This document shows, one piece after another, positions 1-6,575 of a stretch of DNA of 64,000 nucleotides (positions within the stretch are counted from its first letter, which is position 1; every line of letters begins with the position of its first letter). The position numbers and the translations under genes are program-made. The DNA is taken from assembly GCF_021531915.1 (NCBI RefSeq), contig NZ_JAFBIV010000003.1, forward strand, positions 186,001 through 250,000. The letters are read 5' to 3'. The notes below the pieces were generated by a model. The model made no database searches. It was not told the DNA's origin and worked only from the letters and a program-made list of their open reading frames with translations. The DNA is from Oscillibacter valericigenes. Lineage in GTDB: Bacteria > Bacillota > Clostridia > Oscillospirales > Oscillospiraceae.

Positions 1-945
1 ACCATGACCCAGGCGGGCTATATCAAGCGGACTCCCGTCAGCGAGTATGCCGCCCAGGGCAAGGGCGGTCAGGGCCGCAAGGGCATCACCACCCGGGACG
101 AGGACTACGTGGTGGATGTGTTCACCGCCTCCACCCATGACTATATCCTTTTCTTCACCGACACCGGCAAGGTGTACCGAAAGAAGGGCTATCAGATCCC
201 CGAGAGCGGCAAGGCCGCCAAGGGCACCAATATCATCAACATTCTGCAGGTGGAACCGGGCGAGCGGGTCCAGACCATGATCCACTTCCGGGAGACCGGC
301 AACGAGGAGCTGTTCCTGGTGATGGTCACCCGGAACGGCACGGTCAAGCGGCTGCCGGTGTCCACATTGAAGAATCTCCGCAACAACGGCATCCGGGCCC
401 TGACGCTGGACGAGGGCGACGCCCTGGTCACCGTCCGGGAGACCGACGGCACCAAGAAGATCCTGATTGCCACCCACGACGGCATGGCGGTCTGCTTCGA
501 CGAGAACGACATCCGGCCCATGGGCCGTATCGCTGTGGGTGTCCGGGGCATCCGTCTCCGGGAAGGCGACTACGTGGTGGGCGCCGCCCGTGCCGCCGAG
601 GGCAAGTGCGTCCTCTCCATTACGGAGAAGGGCTACGGCAAGCGGACGCCTGTGGAGGAGTACCGCATCACCAACCGCGGCGGTATCGGCATCAAGAACT
701 ATATGGTGACGGAAAAGACCGGACCCGTGGTGGGTATCAAGGTGGTGGACGGCACCGAGGACCTGCTGCTGGTGACCCAGGCGGGCATCCTGATCCGCAC
801 CGCTGTGGAGAACATCCGCACCGCCGGCCGTGCTACCCAGGGCGTTATCGTCATGCGCTTCAAGGAAGAAGGCGACAAGGTGATCGCCATGGCTCTGACG
901 GACCGGGACGAGGCTGAGGAGACCGAGACTGGGACGGAGAACTGA
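1..945 (+). CDS. gyrA: DNA gyrase subunit A, C-terminal part (5' end outside window)
   Basis: The reading frame is open from the first base, so this is the 3' part of gyrA; the in-frame ATG at 4 is not the true start. About 314 residues are visible and cover the C-terminal beta-pinwheel domain that wraps DNA for negative supercoiling. Its blades carry the recurring G-Y-x-K-R-T-P-V-x-E-Y signature (for example GYIKRTPVSEY and GYGKRTPVEEY). A GyrA-box-like QGKGGQG lies just after the first repeat. The protein ends in an acidic tail (DEAEETETGTEN), which in other gyrases tunes supercoiling. The tyrosine catalytic domain lies outside the window. A small SHOCT gene follows 23 bp downstream and may be co-transcribed. 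Confidence 0.97.
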   Translation, partial: TMTQAGYIKRTPVSEYAAQGKGGQGRKGITTRDEDYVVDVFTASTHDYILFFTDTGKVYRKKGYQIPESGKAAKGTNIINILQVEPGERVQTMIHFRETGNEELFLVMVTRNGTVKRLPVSTLKNLRNNGIRALTLDEGDALVTVRETDGTKKILIATHDGMAVCFDENDIRPMGRIAVGVRGIRLREGDYVVGAARAAEGKCVLSITEKGYGKRTPVEEYRITNRGGIGIKNYMVTEKTGPVVGIKVVDGTEDLLLVTQAGILIRTAVENIRTAGRATQGVIVMRFKEEGDKVIAMALTDRDEAEETETGTEN

Positions 946-968
946 GACCGTATAAGGAGGAACCAGAA

Positions 969-1229
969 ATGCCGGGTTTGGGATTTGCAATTGCAAAACT
1001 GCTTGTGATTGGTGTGGCCTTAGGACTTGGAGCGGCATTCCTGTATCTTTGGATTCTGAAACGGTTTACGAAAAAGGACACGCCCACGAAACCGCCCCAT
1101 ACCCCAAAGCATGAGAGCGAAGTGGTACAGAAGCAGATATCCCAACTTCGCCGTCAGTTGGACAGCGGCCTGCTGACAAAAGAGGAATACGCCGCCAAAA
1201 AGAAGGAACTTCTGCAGGAGAAGCCGTAA
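969..1229 (+). CDS. SHOCT-domain small membrane protein
   Basis: This 86-residue protein has one N-terminal hydrophobic segment (about residues 5-31) that should anchor it in the membrane. After a short Pro/Lys-rich linker comes a C-terminal SHOCT-type helix pair (about residues 56-84, QLRRQLDSGLLTKEEYAAKK). SHOCT is a short oligomerisation module often found at protein termini; no catalytic residues are visible. A strong AAGGAGG-type ribosome site at about 954-960 fixes the ATG at 969. It lies 23 bp after gyrA, so a shared transcript is likely. The left inverted repeat of the DUF559 element begins 5 bp past its stop codon. Its function is unknown. Confidence 0.85.
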   Translation: MPGLGFAIAKLLVIGVALGLGAAFLYLWILKRFTKKDTPTKPPHTPKHESEVVQKQISQLRRQLDSGLLTKEEYAAKKKELLQEKP

Positions 1230-1233
1230 AAAA

Positions 1234-1282
1234 GCCTTCCCCCATCAGGGGGGAAGGTGGCGCGAAGCACTGGATGAGGGGG
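1234..1282 (+). repeat. Left terminal inverted repeat of DUF559 element
   Basis: The repeat starts with CCTTCCCCCATCAGGGGGGA, which folds on itself, continues through a GGTGGCGCGAAGC stretch and ends in GGATGAGGGGG. It is the imperfect reverse complement of 1634-1686. It might also end transcription from gyrA/SHOCT, but no T-run follows the hairpin. Confidence 0.7.
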
Positions 1283-1292
1283 CCTGTGTGAC

Positions 1293-1676
1293 ATGGACGC
1301 GCATATGAAACGATACGCGCAGGCCCTCCGGCGAAACGCGACAAAAGAAGAGCGTCGCCTATGGTATGATTTTCTGAAAGCATACCCGGTCCAGTTCCGG
1401 CGGCAGGTGGTCTTTGGCAGGTATATCCTGGATTTTTACTGCGCAAAGGCAAAGCTGGCAGTGGAACTGGATGGCTCCCAGCACTATCAGGACGAGGGTC
1501 CTGCGCAGGATGCGGCGCGCTCCGCGTATCTGCAAGAGACGTATGGCATCCATGTCCTGCGTTTTACAAATTTGGAACTACAACGTCAGTTTGAGGGTGT
1601 CTGCCAGAGGATCGACATGGAGGTCAGACGGAGGTCCCCCTCATCCGTCCCCTGCGGGGACACCTTCCCCCCATGA
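1293..1676 (+). CDS. DUF559 (Vsr-like) endonuclease-fold protein
   Basis: This 127-residue protein belongs to the DUF559 family, a compact restriction-endonuclease-like fold related to very-short-patch-repair nucleases. Family landmarks are the N-terminal [17 protein letters not shown], the core [32 protein letters not shown] (quoted here only in parts: [10 protein letters not shown], then [12 protein letters not shown]) and the C-terminal GIHVLRFTN. The D of ILDFYC and the E-x-D of VELDG are the likely metal-binding residues. No good ribosome site is seen, so the start is less certain; the ATG at 1305 is an alternative. The last 13 residues come from the flanking inverted repeat. Nuclease activity and its target are inference. 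Confidence 0.8.
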   Translation: MDAHMKRYAQALRRNATKEERRLWYDFLKAYPVQFRRQVVFGRYILDFYCAKAKLAVELDGSQHYQDEGPAQDAARSAYLQETYGIHVLRFTNLELQRQFEGVCQRIDMEVRRRSPSSVPCGDTFPP

Positions 1677-1686
1677 GGGGGAAGGC
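1634..1686 (-). repeat. Right terminal inverted repeat of DUF559 element
   Basis: Read on the minus strand this repeat begins CCTTCCCCCTCATGGGGGGA and ends GGATGAGGGGG, mirroring 1234-1282. It contains a second small hairpin (GTCCCC against GGGGAC). It overlaps the 3' end of the DUF559 gene and stops 15 bp before the rnhA start. Confidence 0.7.
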
Positions 1687-1701
1687 AACGGGAGAAACCT
1701 T

Positions 1702-2139
1702 ATGAAAACAGTTACCATTTATACCGACGGGGCCTGCTCCGGCAATCCCGGGCCGGGAGGCTGGGGCGCGATCCTGATGTACGGCGCCCACAAGCGGGAG
1801 CTCTCCGGCGGCGAGGCCAACACCACCAACAACCGCATGGAGCTGACGGCGGTCATTGAAGCGCTTTCTATTTTGAAGGAGCCCTGTATCGTGGACCTGT
1901 GGTCTGACTCCAAGTACGTCATCGACGGCTTATCCAAGGGCTGGGCCAAGGGTTGGAAGGCCCGGGGCTGGGTGAAGAGCGACAAAAAGCCCGCCCTGAA
2001 CCCGGACCTGTGGGACCGCCTGCTGGCCCTGACCGACGTTCACACTCTGCGCTACCACTGGGTCAAAGGCCACGCGGAAAATGAGTACAACAACCGCTGC
2101 GACGAGTTGGCCGTGGCGGAAAGCCAGAAGTACAAATAA
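1702..2139 (+). CDS. rnhA: Ribonuclease HI
   Basis: Ribonuclease HI cuts the RNA strand of RNA-DNA hybrids during R-loop and primer removal. The 145-residue length is typical of the single-domain bacterial enzyme. The catalytic DEDD set is present: D9 ([14 protein letters not shown]), E47 (NNRMELTA), D69 (LWSDSKYV) and D134 (RCDELA), along with the mobile-loop H124 ([11 protein letters not shown]). The basic protrusion that grips the hybrid is visible as [12 protein letters not shown] chose ATG 1702, after GGGAGA, because the family motif begins eight residues later; any longer start would run into the DUF559 element. A perfect terminator follows at once. Confidence 0.97.
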   Translation: MKTVTIYTDGACSGNPGPGGWGAILMYGAHKRELSGGEANTTNNRMELTAVIEALSILKEPCIVDLWSDSKYVIDGLSKGWAKGWKARGWVKSDKKPALNPDLWDRLLALTDVHTLRYHWVKGHAENEYNNRCDELAVAESQKYK

Positions 2140-2140
2140 A

Positions 2141-2184
2141 CAAAACAGACGGCTTTGTGGAAAACAAAGCCGTCTGTTTTGTTG
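2141..2184 (+). terminator. rnhA terminator
   Basis: A perfect 18-bp stem (2141-2158 against 2164-2181, GACGGCTTTG core) with a 5-nt loop sits 1 bp after the rnhA stop. The distal arm ends in TTTTG. A-runs in the proximal arm would let it work in both directions. Confidence 0.85.
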
Positions 2185-2330
2185 CGGAACAGGAAAGTAA
2201 TCGTTTTTCACAGAAACGTTTACAAACTGTTCATAAGGATATCACAATTCCGCAAAAAATATTGGGTATCTTAAATACAAGCAACGGGTCCTCCCAACCC
2301 GATGCGTTTTCTCCCTCCTAAAACACACAC

Positions 2331-2367
2331 ACGGTAAAAGGACCGCCTTTGGCGGTCCTTTTACCGT
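2331..2367. terminator. Perfect 17-bp hairpin upstream of nadE
   Basis: ACGGTAAAAGGACCGCC (2331-2347) pairs perfectly with 2351-2367 across a TTT loop. There is no long T-run, but CCTTTT lies within the distal arm. It sits between the rnhA terminator and the nadE promoter. It could insulate nadE or end a short transcript arising in 2185-2330. Confidence 0.6.
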
Positions 2368-2379
2368 TGGGCGGATATC

Positions 2380-2408
2380 TTGCATTTTTGGCGCGGGAGG
2401 GGTAAGAT
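2380..2408 (+). promoter_or_regulatory. nadE promoter
   Basis: TTGCAT (2380-2385) and TAAGAT (2403-2408) are separated by 17 bp, a good vegetative sigma factor match. The AGGAGG ribosome site at 2432-2437 and ATG at 2446 follow. Confidence 0.65.
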
Positions 2409-2445
2409 ACAGACAGAATTCAAACCGATGTAGGAGGGTCCGAAT

Positions 2446-4356
2446 ATGAAAGACGGTTTTATTTCGGTGGCCTGCGGCACGCCCAAGCTGCGTCTGGCGG
2501 ACTGCCACTATAACGCGGAGCAGACCTTCACCATGATGCGCCAGGCGGAGAAGGCCGGGGCCAAGGTGCTGGTGCTGCCGGAGCTGGGCCTGACCGGCTA
2601 CTCCTGCGGCGACCTGTTCTATCAGGAGACGCTGCTGCGGGGCGCCCAGGAGGCCCTGTCCACCGTCCTGGAGGCTACCCGGAACCTGGAAGTGGTAACG
2701 GCGGTGGGCTTGCCGGTGAAAGTTAACAACAAACTGTATAACTGTGCTGCTGTTATACAAAAAGGACAGATTTTGGGCCTGATCCCCAAGACGCACCTGC
2801 CCAATTACGGCGAATTTTACGAGAAGCGGCAGTTTGCCGCCGCACCGGAGGAAAACCAGTCGGTGACCCTGCTGGGCAAGTCCGTACCCTTCGGCAATCA
2901 TCTGGTGTTCCGCTGTGCCGACATGCCGGACCTGGTCCTGGGCTTTGAGATCTGCGAGGATATGTGGGCTCCCTGCTCCCCTGCCGTGGACCTGGCGGCT
3001 GCCGGTGCCATTGTGGTGGGGAACCTGTCCGCCAGCAACGACCTTGTGGGTAAGGACAGCTACCGCCGCCAGCTGGTGACCATGCAGAGCGCCAAGCTGC
3101 TGTGCGGCTACGTCTATTCCAACTGCGGCGAGGGGGAATCCACCTCTGACGTGGTCTTCGGCGCCCACCAGATGATCGCGGAGAACGGCACCATGCTGGC
3201 AGAGCGGCGCTTCGACGGCGGCCTGCTGGTTTCGGAGGTCGACATCCAGCGCCTTGCTTATGAGCGCCGTCGGACCCAGATGTTCGACCGGGCGCCTGCT
3301 GTGTGGGAGGTCCCCTTCTCCCTGACCGTCTCCCCCACCAAGCTGACCCGCTATGTAGCCCCCATGCCCTTCGTCCCCGAGGACAAGAGCGACCGGGACG
3401 AGCGCTGTCGGGAAATTTTGCTGCTGGCCTCTCTGGGCCTGAAGCAGCGGCTGGAGCACACCGGCGCCAAGACGGCGGTGGTGGGCCTCTCCGGCGGCCT
3501 GGATTCCACCCTGGCTGTTCTCATTACCGGCCTTGCCATGAAGATGCTGGACCGGCCCATGACGGATATCATTGCCGTCACCATGCCCTGCTTCGGCACC
3601 ACGGACCGGACGAAAAACAATGCCGTGATCCTGGCGGAAAAGCTGGGGACCACGCTGAAAACCGTGGATATCTCCGCCTCCGTCCGCAGCCACTTCAAGG
3701 ACATCGGCCACGACATGGAGGACCACTCCGTCACCTTTGAGAACGGTCAGGCCCGGGAGCGGACCCAGGTGCTCATGGACATCGCCAACAAGAACGGCGG
3801 CCTGGTCATCGGCACCGGCGACCTCTCTGAGCTGGCTCTGGGCTGGTGCACCTACAACGGCGACCACATGAGCATGTACGCCGTCAACTGCACCATCCCC
3901 AAGACCCTGGTGCGCCATCTGGTGGGGTATCTTGCCCGGGACAACGCGGAAAAGGACCGGGAGCTGAAGGATGTGCTGGAGGACATTCTGGACACCCCTG
4001 TCTCCCCGGAGCTGCTGCCTGCCGTCCAGGGGCAGATCAGCCAGAAGACCGAGGACCTGGTGGGACCCTATGAGCTGCATGATTTCTTCCTGTACTATAT
4101 GCTCCGCTGGGGCTTCTCCCCCGCCAAGATCTACCGTTTGGCGGTGTATGCCCTGGGCAAGCAGTACAGCCGGGAGGTCATTTTGAAGTGGCTGAAGACC
4201 TTCTACCGCCGCTTCTTCTCCCAGCAGTTCAAGCGCAACTGTGTCCCCGACGGCCCAAAGATCGGCTCCGTGGCTATGAGCCCCCGCGGCGACTGGCGGA
4301 TGCCGTCTGACGCAAAGGTCAATCTTTGGCAGGCGGAACTGGAGACGCTGGAGTAA
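2446..4356 (+). CDS. nadE: Glutamine-dependent NAD+ synthetase
   Basis: This enzyme makes NAD+ from deamido-NAD+, ATP and glutamine in the cytoplasm, the last step of NAD synthesis. The 636-residue protein is the two-domain form. An N-terminal nitrilase-like glutaminase (about 1-280) carries the triad E46 ([13 protein letters not shown]), K115 ([18 protein letters not shown]) and C170 (GFEICEDMW). The C-terminal synthetase carries the pyrophosphatase loop SGGLDS at 349-354. Because ammonia comes from its own glutaminase domain, no partner is needed. The gene has its own promoter and an AGGAGG site, and is followed 4 bp later by the ThrE-type exporter genes, so the three are probably co-transcribed. 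Confidence 0.97.
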   Translation: MKDGFISVACGTPKLRLADCHYNAEQTFTMMRQAEKAGAKVLVLPELGLTGYSCGDLFYQETLLRGAQEALSTVLEATRNLEVVTAVGLPVKVNNKLYNCAAVIQKGQILGLIPKTHLPNYGEFYEKRQFAAAPEENQSVTLLGKSVPFGNHLVFRCADMPDLVLGFEICEDMWAPCSPAVDLAAAGAIVVGNLSASNDLVGKDSYRRQLVTMQSAKLLCGYVYSNCGEGESTSDVVFGAHQMIAENGTMLAERRFDGGLLVSEVDIQRLAYERRRTQMFDRAPAVWEVPFSLTVSPTKLTRYVAPMPFVPEDKSDRDERCREILLLASLGLKQRLEHTGAKTAVVGLSGGLDSTLAVLITGLAMKMLDRPMTDIIAVTMPCFGTTDRTKNNAVILAEKLGTTLKTVDISASVRSHFKDIGHDMEDHSVTFENGQARERTQVLMDIANKNGGLVIGTGDLSELALGWCTYNGDHMSMYAVNCTIPKTLVRHLVGYLARDNAEKDRELKDVLEDILDTPVSPELLPAVQGQISQKTEDLVGPYELHDFFLYYMLRWGFSPAKIYRLAVYALGKQYSREVILKWLKTFYRRFFSQQFKRNCVPDGPKIGSVAMSPRGDWRMPSDAKVNLWQAELETLE

Positions 4357-4360
4357 CGCT

Positions 4361-5107
4361 GTGGAAGCATTGCTGGATCAGCTTCTGAATATCGGTGAGC
4401 TTCTGCTGCAGAACGGCGCGGAGATCAGCCGGGTGGAGGAGACCATCTCCCGGATGGGCATGGCCTACGGCGCTGTGGAGATGCAGGTCTTTGTCATCAC
4501 GTACAGCATCGTGGTCAGCATGAAGATGCCCGATGGCCGGGTACTCACCCAGACCCGCCGCATCACCCGGCCCGCCGGCACGGACTTCCTCCGGTTGGAG
4601 GCCTGCAATGCCCTGAGCCGCCGCTGCTGCCGGACACCGCTGCCGCTGGAGGAACTGACAGCGGAGGTGGAGCGCATCCGCACCCGGTCCAACAGCCGCC
4701 TGCGGATCTATGGCAGCAGTATGCTGGCGGTGGGCAGTTTCACCTTGTTTTTCGGCGGCGGACCGGCGGATATGCTGGTGTCCATGGCGTTTGCGGCCCT
4801 GACCTGCCTGCTGCAGGAGTATCTGATGCCCATTTGCATGAACCGGGTGATTTTCAACCTGATTTGTTCCCTGCTGATCGGCCTGGGGACCTGCGGCTGT
4901 GTGCTGCTGTTCCCCGTGTTGCAGTTGGACAAAATCATGATCGGCTATATCATGCTGCTGATCCCCGGCCTGGCCATGACCAACTCTGTCCGGGACATCC
5001 TAGTGGGCAACACCATCTCCGGTGCCCTCCTGCTGACGGAGTCTCTGCTGTGGGCCGGGGCCCTGGCCTCCGGTTTCATGCTGGCCATCTGGATCACGGG
5101 GGTGTGA
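4361..5107 (+). CDS. Threonine/serine exporter family, N-terminal (DUF1212/YjjP-type) subunit
   Basis: This 248-residue protein matches the N-terminal half of the ThrE exporter family, also known as DUF1212. It starts with a soluble region carrying LLQNGAEISRVEETISRM, a family signature, and a segment around VFVITYSIVVSM. About five hydrophobic segments follow from residue 118 onward. The start codon is GTG at 4361, 4 bp after nadE, with only a weak GGAG overlapping the nadE stop, which suggests translational coupling. The C-terminal half is a separate gene 1 bp downstream. Export of threonine or serine is inferred from the family; many two-gene versions have no tested substrate. Confidence 0.85.
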   Translation: MEALLDQLLNIGELLLQNGAEISRVEETISRMGMAYGAVEMQVFVITYSIVVSMKMPDGRVLTQTRRITRPAGTDFLRLEACNALSRRCCRTPLPLEELTAEVERIRTRSNSRLRIYGSSMLAVGSFTLFFGGGPADMLVSMAFAALTCLLQEYLMPICMNRVIFNLICSLLIGLGTCGCVLLFPVLQLDKIMIGYIMLLIPGLAMTNSVRDILVGNTISGALLLTESLLWAGALASGFMLAIWITGV

Positions 5108-5108
5108 C

Positions 5109-5507
5109 ATGAGAGAGATCGTGACACAGCTCCTGACGGCATTCTTAGGTTCCCTGGGATTTGCCATCCTGTTCCACCTGCGGCCACGACTGCTTCCATG
5201 GGCCGCCCTGGGAGGCTTCCTGTGCTGGGGCTGCTATCTGGCGTGCTGCGGATATCTGGAAGGCGTCTTTTTCCCCTGCCTGCTGGCTTCCGCCTTCGCG
5301 GAGCTGTATGCGGAGGTATTGGCCCGGCTGCTGCGGGCACCCTCCACCCTGTTCTATGTCCCGGCGGTGATCCCCCTGGTGCCGGGCGGCTCCCTGTTCC
5401 ACGCCATGAGCGCCGCGGTGCGGAACGACTGGGCGGCTGCCAGCGCTTATGGAACCACCACGGGACTCTCCGCCCTGGGCATCGCCATTGGCATGAGTCT
5501 GATTTAG
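5109..5507 (+). CDS. Threonine/serine exporter family, C-terminal (DUF3815/YjjB-type) subunit
   Basis: This 132-residue protein is almost entirely hydrophobic, with about four membrane helices. It matches the DUF3815 half of ThrE-type exporters (family features: AFLGSLGFAILF, FYVPAVIPLVPGGSLFHAM). Its ATG lies 1 bp after the stop of the partner gene, so the two are translationally linked and probably form one transporter. Fused single-chain ThrE proteins exist in actinobacteria, and the split form is common in Clostridia. A bidirectional hairpin at 5578-5607 closes the transcript. Confidence 0.87.
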   Translation: MREIVTQLLTAFLGSLGFAILFHLRPRLLPWAALGGFLCWGCYLACCGYLEGVFFPCLLASAFAELYAEVLARLLRAPSTLFYVPAVIPLVPGGSLFHAMSAAVRNDWAAASAYGTTTGLSALGIAIGMSLI

Positions 5508-5570
5508 GCGCTGGTATTTATGGTGCGAGAAGCGGAAAAGCGCATGCACCGTGAGATGTGAATATACTTT

Positions 5571-5607
5571 CAAAAACAGAGCGCCCGGACGAAAGTCCGG
5601 GCGCTCT
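5571..5607 (-). terminator. Bidirectional terminator between exporter and barstar genes
   Basis: A perfect 13-bp stem AGAGCGCCCGGAC (5578-5590) with a GAAA loop has a T-run on the minus side (5571-5577). It serves the barnase/barstar transcript and may also stop the exporter transcript from the other side. Confidence 0.8.
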
Positions 5608-5616
5608 TACCATGAA

Positions 5617-5883
5617 TTAGAGTTGAATGTGCAGCTTGGGATTTTCCGCTGCGGCATCTTTCAGGACCCGGCAGAAGCGGCCGTATCCTGCCCCCAGGGT
5701 TTCCGCCAGGGCCTGACTGTGCAACAGGATGACGGTGGTCTCCTCCGTCAGGTCCGTCAGGCAGTCGTAAAGGGCGTCCAGGTTGCCGCCGTACCAGTCC
5801 GGGAAGTCCAGCTGCTCCGCCAGCAGGCGGTGGAGGCGGTCCATGGACCCCACGGCCGCACCCTCGATCATGGCGTATTTCAT
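5617..5883 (-). CDS. Barstar-family ribonuclease inhibitor
   Basis: This 88-residue protein matches barstar, the tight inhibitor of barnase. It has the family pattern MDRLHRLLAEQLDFPDWYGGNLDALYDCLTD, of which FPDWYGGNLDALYDCL is the usual signature. The acidic helix containing D and Y is what plugs the barnase active site in the Bacillus pair. Its start codon lies 1 bp after the stop of the barnase-like gene, so inhibitor production is coupled to toxin production. It has no signal peptide and should stay in the cytoplasm to protect the producer before secretion. The identity is strong by sequence pattern and by its neighbour. Confidence 0.92.
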   Translation of the reverse strand: MKYAMIEGAAVGSMDRLHRLLAEQLDFPDWYGGNLDALYDCLTDLTEETTVILLHSQALAETLGAGYGRFCRVLKDAAAENPKLHIQL

Positions 5884-5884
5884 G

Positions 5885-6460
5885 TCATTCCTCCCCGTAC
5901 AGCAGGGTAAAGCTCTCGTAGTGGTTGTCAGTGTAGTAGATCAGGCCGTCGTTGGAGAAGACGATGCGCTTGGCGCCCCGCTTGGAGGCACCCAGGGTGT
6001 CAATGTCGCACTCCGTATAGCTGCGGCCCTCCTTTTCCGGCAGTAATCCCTCGTAGTTGCCGAAGCGGCTGCCGCCGATGCACTTGCCGGGGGCGTAGGG
6101 TTCCAGGCTGCCGCCCTGCCAACCCAGCTTTTCGGCCTGCTTTTTGGTGATGAAGTTGTCCGGCAGATGACCGTACTGGTGGATGTACAGGGCCACATCC
6201 TCCGCTGTGGTGTAGGTGCCGTCCTCGGGGAGCAACTCCTCCTCGGGGGCTTCCGCTTCCTCCTCAGCGGGCGGGGCGGCGGGCTCCGCCTCCGTCTGCT
6301 CCTCCGGAGCGGGCAGGGCTTCCTCCGGGGTATCCGGCAGGGCGGTCTCCTCTTGGGCGGGGGCATCAGGGGCCTGGGTCTGGGTGGACTGGACGCCGCA
6401 GGCCGCCAGGGTCAGGGCCAGCAGCAGGGCCAGCAGCAGAGAGACGATTTTTTTCATCAT
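5885..6460 (-). CDS. Barnase-type secreted guanyl-specific ribonuclease, lipoprotein form
   Basis: The C-terminal 110 residues match barnase (LPDNFITKKQAEKLGW, then PGKCIGGSRFGNYEGLLP). The catalytic residues are all present: K106, E150 (YTECDID), R165 and H180 (DNHYESF). The N-terminus is a lipoprotein signal (LLLALLLALTLAAC, lipidated C21) followed by about 60 Pro/Glu/Ala-rich residues, so the nuclease is probably tethered outside the membrane. Bacillus barnase has no such tether. I chose the ATG at 6460 because AGGAG ends 8 bp before it; in-frame GTG 6469 and ATG 6466 overlap that site. Barstar follows 1 bp later. No clear promoter lies between the ATPase terminator and this gene. Confidence 0.9.
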   Translation of the reverse strand: MMKKIVSLLLALLLALTLAACGVQSTQTQAPDAPAQEETALPDTPEEALPAPEEQTEAEPAAPPAEEEAEAPEEELLPEDGTYTTAEDVALYIHQYGHLPDNFITKKQAEKLGWQGGSLEPYAPGKCIGGSRFGNYEGLLPEKEGRSYTECDIDTLGASKRGAKRIVFSNDGLIYYTDNHYESFTLLYGEE

Positions 6461-6497
6461 ACACATCACTCCTGAAGGCCGGACGTTCTCCGGCCCG

Positions 6498-6540
6498 AAA
6501 AAATACTCAGCTTGCCGAAATTGCTTTCAGCAAGCTGAGT
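6498..6540 (-). terminator. Metal ATPase operon terminator
   Basis: On the minus strand, ACTCAGCTTGC (6540-6530) pairs with GCAAGCTGAGT (6515-6505), and a run of six T follows. The CAGCTTG...CAAGCTG arms resemble the longer palindromes at 14628 and 32412. Confidence 0.88.
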
Positions 6541-6575
6541 ATATCATATTTCAGAAGATTTTCAATGGGGGACCG

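Larger units (their letters stand above)
1234..1686. mobile_element. Putative DUF559 element bounded by imperfect inverted repeats
   Basis: A DUF559 gene (1293-1676) is boxed by two roughly 50-bp imperfect inverted repeats, 1234-1282 and 1634-1686. Each repeat is itself a hairpin of CCTTCCCCC against GGGGGAAGG, followed by a variable stretch and then GGATGAGGGGG. The right repeat runs into the end of the gene and encodes its last residues ([13 protein letters not shown]). A similar pair of repeats without a gene lies at 17141-17266. The repeats are seen in the sequence; mobility is inference. No target-site duplication or transposase is visible. Confidence 0.55.

Noticed and set aside
2242-4080. 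Long minus-strand open frame opposite nadE
   Set aside because: It is a GC-rich antisense shadow of a well-recognised gene; no family resemblance.
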